Source: Planctomycetota bacterium (GTDB taxonomy: Bacteria > Planctomycetota > Phycisphaerae > FEN-1346 > JAACEH01). From it: a stretch of 15,375 bases of DNA. The stretch covers positions 1 through 15,375 of the forward strand of contig JAFGPY010000123.1 in assembly GCA_016935955.1 (NCBI GenBank), given 5' to 3'. Made by a program: the position numbers and the translations under genes. The notes below the pieces were generated by a model. It was given only the letters and a program-made list of their open reading frames with translations. It ran no database searches and was not told the DNA's origin. Below, in pieces: positions 1 through 6,444 of the stretch (positions within the stretch are counted from its first letter, which is position 1; every line of letters begins with the position of its first letter).

Positions 1-702
1 CCACTTCATGCCGGTCGGGAACCCGGCGCCGCCGCGGCCGCGAAGGCGGGCGGTCTTGATGTCGCGGATGACTTCGACGGGCGTCATGGCCAGGGCGTTC
101 TTCAGCGCCACGCCCTCGGCCAGCGGGGCCAGAACGACTTCACCGGCCTGACGAATGTTGTTGTGGACCATCGACTTCACGAGGTCGTGGCCATTGTTGC
201 CATCGCCGAAGCGTCCGGTGAGTTTCTTGGGGTCCATGTGCTCGCGAAGCGACTTGACCATGGCCCGGGCCGCATCGCCCGACAGGTAGGTGACGATCTC
301 GTCGTTGACCAGGGCGGCAGGGGCCTGGTCGCACATGCCGATGCACGGCGTGTGCTCGAGCGTGATGGCGCCGTCGGCCGTGGTTTCGCCGAAGCCGATG
401 CCCAGCTCATCCTTCAACGCGGCGGCGACCTGCTCGGAGCCCTTCATCTCGTCGATGACGTCGTCGCACAGGCGAATGACGACCTTGCCCTTCGGCCTCG
501 TCGACAGAAAAGCGTAGAACGACACCACGCTCTCGACCTCGACGCGATGGCACGACACCTCGCGGGCGATTGCATCCATCGCCTTGCTCGACACGCAGCC
601 GAGTTTTTCCTGTACGGCGCGAACGATGTCCATCATTCGCGTGCGGTCGTTACCGCAGGCCTTACAGATTCCCTTGACGGCTGATTCGAGTGACTCGCTC
701 AT
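1..702 (-). CDS. Fused NuoE-NuoF (HydC/HydB-like) NADH-binding flavoprotein, 5' part only
   Basis: I translated the - strand by hand from the ATG at 702; the frame stays open for 234 codons to the window edge, so the C-terminal part is missing. Residues 1 to about 160 are a NuoE-type thioredoxin-fold [2Fe-2S] domain (SVVSFYAF; C79; TPCIGMCDQAP with C120 and C124). Residues from about 170 are the start of NuoF, ending in the FMN-site motif RLRGRGGAGFPTGMKW. The second cluster cysteine, expected at residue 84, is Asp; HydC in this same window has Cys there. An extra C13-x2-C16 pair lies at the N-terminus. A GAGGGT ribosome site (712-707) precedes the ATG. The expected role is NADH oxidation/reduction with FMN for a second hydrogenase or a related NAD-linked oxidoreductase; its partner subunits would lie outside the window. 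It is divergent from rex and has its own Rex-like operator. Confidence 0.88.
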   Translation of the reverse strand, partial: MSESLESAVKGICKACGNDRTRMMDIVRAVQEKLGCVSSKAMDAIAREVSCHRVEVESVVSFYAFLSTRPKGKVVIRLCDDVIDEMKGSEQVAAALKDELGIGFGETTADGAITLEHTPCIGMCDQAPAALVNDEIVTYLSGDAARAMVKSLREHMDPKKLTGRFGDGNNGHDLVKSMVHNNIRQAGEVVLAPLAEGVALKNALAMTPVEVIRDIKTARLRGRGGAGFPTGMKW

Positions 703-798
703 GCAGCACCCTCAATCGCTATGAAAGCCAAGTGACTGTTTCAACGCACCGGGCACGATCGTGGCCGCACCTCGGCGGACTCTTTAAGATTGGCGTTC

Positions 799-832
799 CA
801 CGGGCCGACCCGACGGCGATTGCCGGTCCGTG
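799..832 (-). other. Stem-loop in the 5' leader of the NuoEF-fusion transcript
   Basis: The arms CACGGGCCG (799-807) and CGGTCCGTG (824-832) pair over nine positions with a 16-nt loop. In the - strand RNA one internal pair becomes a C-A mismatch; in + strand RNA it is a G-U pair. It lies about 100 nt upstream of the ATG at 702 and touches the third, weaker Rex-like site. No U-tract follows on the - strand, so it does not look like an intrinsic terminator. Function unknown. Confidence 0.3.
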
Positions 833-845
833 ATACATTTCACAA
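828..845. promoter_or_regulatory. Weak Rex-like operator
   Basis: CCGTGATACATTTCACAA matches the Rex consensus TTGTGAA-N4-TTCACAA at 11 of 14 defined positions, with one intact half-site (TTCACAA) and mismatches at positions 1, 2 and 7. It would sit about 140 nt downstream of the predicted start of the divergent transcript. This is a possible auxiliary site only. Confidence 0.35.
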
Positions 846-961
846 AGTGGGAGCGTGTCGCGAAAACCTGTGTGCTGCAACCATCCGAAAAGCGTTTTGG
901 AGGGCTCCTGAAGGCTTCCGACCGACGACTGAAGATCCCCGTCTGCGCGACGACGAATAGA

Positions 962-979
962 TTGCGAAATTCTTCACAA
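962..979. promoter_or_regulatory. Rex operator for the divergent NuoEF-fusion gene
   Basis: TTGCGAAATTCTTCACAA matches the known Rex consensus TTGTGAA-N4-TTCACAA at 13 of 14 defined positions; the single mismatch is C for T at position 4. It lies 14 bp downstream of the TATAAT -10 on the - strand, where a bound repressor would block initiation or early elongation. A rex gene lies next door. Confidence 0.75.
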
Positions 980-993
980 ACTCCCGACAAGGA

Positions 994-1021
994 ATTATAC
1001 CGGGCCGCGTTCCCTTAGCAA
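994..1021 (-). promoter_or_regulatory. Sigma70-type promoter of the NuoEF-fusion gene
   Basis: On the - strand a perfect -10, TATAAT (999-994), is preceded after a 16-bp spacer by TTGCTA (1021-1016), a 4/6 match to the -35 consensus. The predicted start near 987 gives a 5' leader of about 285 nt before the ATG at 702. The adjacent Rex operator supports the call. Confidence 0.6.
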
Positions 1022-1468
1022 CCCCCTATGCTGTGTGTTTTAGAAACAATTCGCTTTCGGCAGGAACGGAGTGACGGGCAACGCCACATTTGTTCGCGTC
1101 GATGAAGGTTGTCGGTGCGACCAGTGAGGTGCGATTCTTGCTTGGGAATCGGTGCAGGAACCGGACTAACGTGTGCGATGCGTGTGTGCGGTTCGCGCGG
1201 GGCGATAAGGTGGCCGGATCCGCGGTCCGGGGATGACGCTAGCCGCCATCATGCAGGCGCTAGGGTGGCGAGGACGGCCCCTGTGCTGGTGGTATGTCCC
1301 AAGCGGGGTATGACCGCGTGGGCGGCAGTGGCTCCGTGTCCCGCGACGGCATCGGCTGAGGCCTTCCGTTGGGCAGGGGTGGAGGGGAAATCAACGGGCC
1401 CCGGCCGCCAATTGCCGGGCAGGAGGGGTGGCGGGATTGCTTCCGGAGGCTGGTAATTGCACCAAATT

Positions 1469-1490
1469 TGCGGAATTATGGCATTTCGCA
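1469..1490. promoter_or_regulatory. Inverted repeat upstream of the rex-hyd promoter, candidate activator site
   Basis: TGCGGAAT (1469-1476) and ATTTCGCA (1483-1490) are inverted repeats matching at 7 of 8 positions with a 6-bp spacer. The repeat ends one base before the -35 (1492-1497). Its centre lies about 47 bp upstream of the predicted transcription start, a typical activator position. Arm spacing differs from a Rex site, so a different protein is implied. Confidence 0.4.
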
Positions 1491-1491
1491 G

Positions 1492-1520
1492 TTGAAATCG
1501 GGGCGGAATGACGATATTAT
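1492..1520 (+). promoter_or_regulatory. Sigma70-type promoter of the rex-hyd operon
   Basis: TTGAAA (1492-1497, 5/6 match to -35) and TATTAT (1515-1520, 5/6 match to -10) are separated by exactly 17 bp. Transcription should begin near 1527, inside the Rex operator. It is the only strong promoter I see for the + strand genes. Confidence 0.75.
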
Positions 1521-1521
1521 C

Positions 1522-1539
1522 CTGTGAAATATTTCACAG
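1522..1539. promoter_or_regulatory. Rex operator, perfect 18-bp palindrome
   Basis: CTGTGAAATATTTCACAG is a perfect inverted repeat. It matches the Rex consensus TTGTGAA-N4-TTCACAA except for the two outermost bases, which change symmetrically. It begins one base after the -10 and covers the predicted start site, 45 bp before rex, so it predicts autorepression of rex and repression of the whole hydrogenase operon at low NADH/NAD+. Confidence 0.9.
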
Positions 1540-1583
1540 CGTGACGACATTAACAGCACTGATGGTCAGTTGTGGAGATGCCT

Positions 1584-2225
1584 ATGATGACTCCTGAGCG
1601 AACCGTGGGCCGGTTGAGCCTCTATCGCAGGCTCCTGGTCGCGATGCGCAATCGCGGTACCAAGAGCGTCTTCTCGCACGAACTGGCGTCCGCAGCAGGC
1701 GTTACGGCTGCACAGGTTCGCCGCGACATGATGGTCGTCGGTTGCTCCGGCAGTCCCGCTAAAGGCTACGACGTCCGCGAGCTCATCGAGCACATCGGTC
1801 TCTTCCTGGACTCCAGCGAACCTGAGAGCGTGGGCCTTGTCGGGGTCGGCAACATCGGGCGGGCCATGATGGCCTACTTCGAGGGACGTCGTCCGAAGCT
1901 GAAGATGGTGGCGGCGTTCGACAGTGATCCGAGCAAGGTTAATCGCGTGGTGCACGGCTGTCGCTGCTACGCGATGGAGGACATGGCCCGGGTCGTCGCC
2001 GAGCGCGGCATCCAGGTCGCGATGGTGGCCGTTCCGGCCGAGTCCGCCCAGGAGGTGGCCGATGTACTGGTTCGCTGCGGGGTAAGGGGGCTGCTGAATT
2101 TTGCTCCGATGGCGCTTCGCGTGCCGGAACATGTTTATGTGGAAGATATCGATGTGACCACCTCCCTCGAGAAGGTGGCCTTCTTCGCTCGCAGCAGGCG
2201 AGCCAACAAGGTTTCGGTCAGTTAG
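1584..2225 (+). CDS. rex: Redox-sensing transcriptional repressor Rex
   Basis: A 213-residue protein of usual Rex length. Residues 1 to about 80 form the winged-helix DNA-binding domain (LYRRLL; VTAAQVRRDM; KGYDVRELI). The rest is a Rossmann domain with the dinucleotide motif GVGNIGRAM and the characteristic downstream NFAP. Rex proteins bind TTGTGAA-type palindromes and release DNA when NADH is bound. I chose the ATG at 1584 because GGAG (1574-1577) lies 6 nt upstream; the GTG at 1572 and the ATGs at 1578 and 1587 are in frame but less well placed. The stop lies 11 bp before hydC. As first gene of the operon, preceded by its own operator, it should be autoregulated and tie hydrogenase synthesis to NADH supply. 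Confidence 0.95.
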   Translation: MMTPERTVGRLSLYRRLLVAMRNRGTKSVFSHELASAAGVTAAQVRRDMMVVGCSGSPAKGYDVRELIEHIGLFLDSSEPESVGLVGVGNIGRAMMAYFEGRRPKLKMVAAFDSDPSKVNRVVHGCRCYAMEDMARVVAERGIQVAMVAVPAESAQEVADVLVRCGVRGLLNFAPMALRVPEHVYVEDIDVTTSLEKVAFFARSRRANKVSVS

Positions 2226-2236
2226 GAAGGACTGCG

Positions 2237-2722
2237 GTGACAAAGGTCGACGTGAACGAGGTTCTCAAGGAGTTTGTCGGCGCCGGTCGCGACGCCCTGA
2301 TTCCGATCCTGCAGAGGGTCCAGCAGGTCGAAGGCTACCTGTCGCGCGAATCGGTCGCCCAGGTGGGGCAGCATCTGGGCTTGCCGGCCAGCAAGGTCTA
2401 CGGTGTGGCGACGTTCTACAACCAGTTTCGCTTTCAGCCCAAGGGCCGTTTCCACATCCAGATCTGCCGCGGCACGGCGTGCCACGTCAAGGGATCGGCC
2501 GGCATCCTGGGAGCCCTGCAACGCGAACTCAAGGTCAAGGCCGGCGAGACGACGCGCGACGGCCTGTTCAGTCTCGAAGTCGTGGCTTGCATCGGTGCCT
2601 GCGGTCTGGCGCCGGTCATGTGCGTCAACGGCGAGTTTCATGCGAAACTGACGCCGGATTCCGTGAAGAAAATCCTGGACTCCTATCGAGGAAAGGCTGC
2701 CGGCGATGTCGAACGTAAGTGA
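2237..2722 (+). CDS. hydC: [FeFe]-hydrogenase subunit gamma, NuoE-like [2Fe-2S] protein
   Basis: A 161-residue protein of the NuoE/24-kDa family, the small electron-transfer subunit of trimeric NAD-linked [FeFe] hydrogenases. The thioredoxin-fold domain follows an N-terminal helical part (ESVAQVGQHLGLPASKVYGV; ATFYNQF). All four [2Fe-2S] ligands are present: C77 and C82 in ICRGTACHVKGS, and C118 and C122 in ACIGACGLAP. It starts with GTG, 6 nt after GGAAGG (2225-2230). Its 3' end overlaps hydB by 17 nt, suggesting coupled translation. It should pass electrons within HydABC between the flavin of HydB and the iron-sulfur chain. Complex I NuoE is the obvious alternative, but no other complex I genes are present and hydA follows. 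Confidence 0.92.
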   Translation: MTKVDVNEVLKEFVGAGRDALIPILQRVQQVEGYLSRESVAQVGQHLGLPASKVYGVATFYNQFRFQPKGRFHIQICRGTACHVKGSAGILGALQRELKVKAGETTRDGLFSLEVVACIGACGLAPVMCVNGEFHAKLTPDSVKKILDSYRGKAAGDVERK

Positions 2723-4697
2723 GCAGAATCAGGTTATTGGACAGAGGCAGATCGGCGAGGGGCCATGGCCGGAGCTTCTGGCGTGTATCGCCGCGGACGC
2801 CGACGGCCAGGACGAGGCCCAGAAGTCGCGCCGCGAGGCCTTGCTGGCTCGGCTGCGCCGCGACGTGATCGAGCGGCCGTGCATCTTCGTCGGGGCCGGG
2901 ACGTGCGGCCTTGGGGCCGGAGCGGGCAAGACCCTCGAGGCCGTTAAGGGCTACCTGGCCGACAAGGGTGTCGAGGCCGACGTCGTCGAGGTCGGCTGCA
3001 TCGGCCTGTGCGCCGCAGAACCGATGGTCGACGTGCAGCTTCCGGGTCGGTCGCGGCTGTCGTTCAAGGAAATCACCGCCGACAAAGTGGCCGGGTTGCT
3101 GGACGCGGTCCTGGCCGGCAACGTGCCGCAGGACATGGTGATTGGTCAGCACCGCAGCGCGGCGCTGGAAAACTGGGCGGATGTGCCGTACATGGACGAG
3201 CATCCGTTCTTCGGACCGCAGACGCGCTGGGTGCTGGTCGATGTGGGTCTTATCGACCCGAAGAGCATCGAGGAATACATTGCCCGCGGCGGCTACCGGG
3301 CGTTCGCCAACGCCCTGCGCGGCATGACGCGCGACGACCTGTGCACGATGGTCGAGCGCAGCGGCCTTCGCGGTCGCGGCGGCGGCGGGTTCCCGACCGG
3401 CCGCAAGTGGCGTTTCGCCCTGCAGCAGCCGGCCGATCAGAAATACCTGATCTGCAACGCCGACGAGGGCGACCCCGGGGCTTTCATGGACCGCGCCGTC
3501 ATCGAGGGCGACCCACACCGGCTGCTCGAAGGCATGGCCCTTGCCGCCTACGGTATCGGGGCCACGCGGGCCTACGTCTACATCCGTGCCGAATACCCGC
3601 TGGCCATCGAGCGGCTGAACCAAGCCATCGCCCAGGCGAAGTCCTACGGGCTGCTCGGCCGCAACATCCTCGACAGTGGCTTCGACCTGGAGATCAAGCT
3701 GAAGCAGGGCGCCGGAGCGTTCGTCTGCGGCGAGGAGACGGCCCTGATCCACAGCATCGAAGGCAAACGCGGCATGCCGCGGCCTCGGCCGCCGTACCCC
3801 GCCGTCAGCGGGCTGTTCGGCAAGCCCACGGTCATCAACAACGTCGAGACGCTGGCCAACCTGCCGATGCTCGCGGCCAAAGGGGCCGACTGGTTCGCCG
3901 CCACGGGCACCGAGACCAGCAAGGGGACCAAGGTCTTCGCGCTGTCGGGCAAGGTGGCCTTGACGGGACTGGTCGAGGTGGCCATGGGCACGCCGCTCCG
4001 CCAGATCGTCATGGACATCGGCGGCGGCATCCCGAACGGCAAGGCCTTCAAGGCCGTGCAGATCGGCGGCCCGTCGGGCGGCTGCATACCGACACAGCAC
4101 TTGGGCATCCTGATCGACTACGAATCGCTCAAGACGGTCGGGGCCATGATGGGCAGCGGCGGCCTGGTGGTCATGGATGAAGACACCTGTATGGTCGACG
4201 TGGCGAAGTTCTTCATGGACTTCATTCAGCGCGAGAGTTGCGGCAAGTGCATTCCCTGCCGCGAGGGCACGCGACGAATGCTGGAGATCCTCCAGCGTAT
4301 CACCCAGGGCTACCGCAGCGAGAAGGGCATGGCTTCCCTGGAGCGGTTCAAGGGCGTAATGCACCTGGAGCGTCTGGCCGAGGTCATTCGCGACGCCAGT
4401 CTGTGCGGCTTAGGGCAGACGGCCCCGAATCCCGTGCTCAGCACGCTTCGCTGGTTCCGTGACGAGTACGAGGCCCACATCTACGAGCGCCGCTGTCCGG
4501 CTGGCGTCTGTGCCGACCTGCTGGTCTACAAGATCGATCCGGACAAGTGCAAGGGCTGCACCCTCTGCGCCAGGCAGTGTCCGAGCGGCGCGATCATGGG
4601 CGCGGTTAAGAGTCCTCACTATATCGTTCCGGACAAGTGCGTGGGTTGCGGCTCGTGTGTCGCGGCCTGCCGTTTCGATGCCATTACCGTGGAATAA
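2706..4697 (+). CDS. hydB: [FeFe]-hydrogenase subunit beta, NuoF-like NADH/FMN flavoprotein
   Basis: A 663-residue soluble flavoprotein that exchanges electrons with NAD(H). Domains in order: an N-terminal [2Fe-2S] thioredoxin-like domain with C59, C67, C98 and C102; the NuoF core with FMN loop GLRGRGGGGFPTGRKW (residues 220-235), NADEGDPGAF, and GEETALIHSIEGKRGMPRPR; an SLBB-like region with GGPSGGC (about 454); the N3-type [4Fe-4S] motif ESCGKCIPC (C512, C515, C518, distal Cys near 567); and two C-terminal ferredoxin clusters (C615/618/621/625 and C645/648/651/655). This is the layout of HydB/HndC from NADH- and ferredoxin-linked, electron-bifurcating hydrogenases and is longer than plain NuoF. 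The ATG follows AGGAAAGG (2689-2696) inside the end of hydC. The large open frames on the opposite strand here are GC-driven shadows. Confidence 0.95.
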   Translation: MSNVSEQNQVIGQRQIGEGPWPELLACIAADADGQDEAQKSRREALLARLRRDVIERPCIFVGAGTCGLGAGAGKTLEAVKGYLADKGVEADVVEVGCIGLCAAEPMVDVQLPGRSRLSFKEITADKVAGLLDAVLAGNVPQDMVIGQHRSAALENWADVPYMDEHPFFGPQTRWVLVDVGLIDPKSIEEYIARGGYRAFANALRGMTRDDLCTMVERSGLRGRGGGGFPTGRKWRFALQQPADQKYLICNADEGDPGAFMDRAVIEGDPHRLLEGMALAAYGIGATRAYVYIRAEYPLAIERLNQAIAQAKSYGLLGRNILDSGFDLEIKLKQGAGAFVCGEETALIHSIEGKRGMPRPRPPYPAVSGLFGKPTVINNVETLANLPMLAAKGADWFAATGTETSKGTKVFALSGKVALTGLVEVAMGTPLRQIVMDIGGGIPNGKAFKAVQIGGPSGGCIPTQHLGILIDYESLKTVGAMMGSGGLVVMDEDTCMVDVAKFFMDFIQRESCGKCIPCREGTRRMLEILQRITQGYRSEKGMASLERFKGVMHLERLAEVIRDASLCGLGQTAPNPVLSTLRWFRDEYEAHIYERRCPAGVCADLLVYKIDPDKCKGCTLCARQCPSGAIMGAVKSPHYIVPDKCVGCGSCVAACRFDAITVE

Positions 4698-4712
4698 GTC
4701 GGGAGTCAGACT

Positions 4713-6434
4713 GTGGTTACGATCGAAGTCAATCATCAGACAGTGGAAGCCCAGCCGGGCGAAATGCTGTTGGACACGCTGAAGCGGGCTGGCATCAAGG
4801 TACCGACACTCTGCCACATGGAAGAACTGTTTCCCAGCGGCGCTTGCCGCATGTGCGTCGTCGAGGTCGAGGGGCAGCGGGGACTGGTGCCGAGCTGCGC
4901 GTTCCCCGTGGCCGCCGGCATGAAGGTCCAGACCCATTCGCCGCGTGTCCTGCGGGCCCGCAAGACGATCGTCGAGCTGCTGCTGGCCAATCATCCGGAC
5001 GACTGCTTGTATTGCGTCCGCAGCGGCAACTGCCAGTTGCAGTCGCTGGCTGAGGAACTCGGCGTCCGCGAGCGCCGCTTCTCGGGCGGTAAGAACGACG
5101 ACAAGATGGATCTGTCCAGCCCGTCGATCATCCGCGACCCGGCCAAGTGCATCCTGTGCGGCCGCTGCGTCCGCATGTGCGAGGAGGTCCAAGGCGTCTC
5201 GGCCATCGACTTCGTCGGCCGCGGTTGCCACACCAAGGTCAGCACGGCGTTCGACGACGGCTTGAACATCTCCAGCTGCATCAACTGCGGCCAGTGCATC
5301 ATGGTTTGTCCGACGGGCGCCCTGCGTGAGCAGAGCCACCTGAAGCTGGTCGTCGACGCGCTGGACGATCCCGAGATGACGGTGATCGTGCAGCACGCTC
5401 CGGCCGTTTCCGTGACGCTGGCCGAGGAATTCGGTGTGAAGCCCGGGGCGGACATGTGCGGCACGATGACCGCCGCCCTTCGGGCGCTGGGATTCGACCG
5501 CATCTTCGAGACGTCCTTCAGCGCCGACCTGACCATCATGGAAGAGGGCAGCGAATTGGTTGAGCGTATCAGGAACGGCGGCCGCCTGCCGATGATGACC
5601 AGTTGCTCCCCCGGTTGGATCAAGTTCGTCGAGCAGTTCTACCCGGAATTCATCGGGAACCTGTCGACCTGCAAGAGCCCGCAGCAGATGCTCGGGGCGA
5701 TCATCAAGACGTACTTCGCTGAGCGGGCCGGCCTGGACCCGTCGCGCATCTTCAGCGTGGCCATCATGCCGTGCACGGCCAAGAAGTTCGAGGCCGGCCG
5801 TCCCGAAATGGGCCACGAAGGCAGGCCCGACGTGGACGCCGTGCTGACCACGCGCGAGCTGGCCCGGCTGATTCGCATGCGGGGCATCGACCTTGCGTCG
5901 CTTCAGCCTGATGCGGCCGATACGCCGTTCGGCGAGCGGTCCAGTGCCGGTAAGCTGTTCGGCGCTACGGGCGGTGTCATGGAGGCGGCCATCCGCACGG
6001 CTCACTGGTTGATCACCGGCCGCGAGATGGATAATCTGAAGGTGCAGGCCGTCCGCGGCCTGAAGGGCGTCAAGGAGGCCCATGTTCAGATCGAGGGGTT
6101 GGACGTCGGCGTGGCGGTGGTCAGCGGATTGGCCAACGCCCGGCGGCTGCTGGACCAGATTCGAGCCGGTCGCAACGACCTGCATTTCATCGAGGTGATG
6201 ACCTGTCCCGGCGGTTGCGTGGCCGGAGGCGGGCAGCCCTACCAGAGCCAGCCCGAGCAGGTTCGCGCCCGCATGAGGGCGCTGTACAAGATCGATCGCG
6301 ACGCCACGGTCCGCACGGCGCACGGCAACAGGGAAGTGCAGCGGCTGTACGACGAGTTCCTCGGCAAGCCGCTGGGCGAGAAGAGCCATCACCTGCTGCA
6401 CACGCACTACGCGCCGCGCGAAGTCGTCAAGTGA
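4713..6434 (+). CDS. hydA: Catalytic [FeFe]-hydrogenase subunit alpha (HydA/HndD type)
   Basis: A 573-residue H-cluster enzyme that reduces protons or oxidises H2. Domains in order: plant-type [2Fe-2S] (C34, C45, C48, C62); His-ligated [4Fe-4S] (H94, C98, C101, C107); two ferredoxin clusters (C146/149/152/156; C189/192/195/199); the H-domain; and a C-terminal small-subunit-like region (ALYKIDRD through LYDEFLGKPLGEKSHHLLH). H-domain motifs are TSCSPGW (296-302), MPCTAKKFE (from 352) and EVMTCPGGCVAGGGQP (from 494). The middle position of the first motif is Ser299 where the textbook motif TSCCPxW has a cluster-ligand Cys (see findings). It lacks the extra C-terminal [2Fe-2S] domain of Thermotoga HydA and is closer to HndD in length. 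The GTG start follows GGGAG (4701-4705). With HydB and HydC it should form the NAD-linked HydABC complex. Confidence 0.95.
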   Translation: MVTIEVNHQTVEAQPGEMLLDTLKRAGIKVPTLCHMEELFPSGACRMCVVEVEGQRGLVPSCAFPVAAGMKVQTHSPRVLRARKTIVELLLANHPDDCLYCVRSGNCQLQSLAEELGVRERRFSGGKNDDKMDLSSPSIIRDPAKCILCGRCVRMCEEVQGVSAIDFVGRGCHTKVSTAFDDGLNISSCINCGQCIMVCPTGALREQSHLKLVVDALDDPEMTVIVQHAPAVSVTLAEEFGVKPGADMCGTMTAALRALGFDRIFETSFSADLTIMEEGSELVERIRNGGRLPMMTSCSPGWIKFVEQFYPEFIGNLSTCKSPQQMLGAIIKTYFAERAGLDPSRIFSVAIMPCTAKKFEAGRPEMGHEGRPDVDAVLTTRELARLIRMRGIDLASLQPDAADTPFGERSSAGKLFGATGGVMEAAIRTAHWLITGREMDNLKVQAVRGLKGVKEAHVQIEGLDVGVAVVSGLANARRLLDQIRAGRNDLHFIEVMTCPGGCVAGGGQPYQSQPEQVRARMRALYKIDRDATVRTAHGNREVQRLYDEFLGKPLGEKSHHLLHTHYAPREVVK

Positions 6435-6444
6435 GGAACCCCGG

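Larger units (their letters stand above)
703..1583. promoter_or_regulatory. Divergent control region between the NuoEF-fusion gene and rex
   Basis: This gap of about 880 bp is by far the longest non-coding stretch in the window. Its two ends are AT-richer and hold promoters and Rex operators facing in opposite directions (listed separately). The middle, about 1022-1467, is GC-rich. It contains a 115-codon open frame (1109-1456) with a TTG start and no recognisable domain, which I do not call a gene. I find no tRNA, rRNA or clear riboswitch in it. The short inverted repeat CCGGA/TCCGG at about 1213-1229 is the only obvious local structure there. Confidence 0.75.

Noticed and set aside
163..684. 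173-codon open frame on the + strand at the left edge
   Set aside because: The - strand frame here is an unbroken NuoE-NuoF protein with conserved motifs; the + frame has none.
754..763. 10-bp perfect palindrome CACGATCGTG upstream of the NuoEF-fusion gene
   Set aside because: Too short and too far from the promoter to support a function; could be chance.
1135..1185. Possible cobalamin-riboswitch-like string (GGGAATCGGTG with a downstream CCGGA)
   Set aside because: Only a short resemblance. The rest of the conserved core and its pairing are not evident, and a B12 link to this operon makes little sense. An Rfam search could settle it.
1109..1456. 115-codon open frame in the control region
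   Set aside because: TTG start, no ribosome site, biased composition and no domain; more likely chance in GC-rich DNA.
2625..4364. 579-codon open frame on the - strand opposite hydB
   Set aside because: GC-rich codon positions of hydB keep the opposite frame open. The product has no recognisable domain and is rich in His, Arg, Asp and Ala, as antisense frames in such DNA are; hydB on the + strand is certain.
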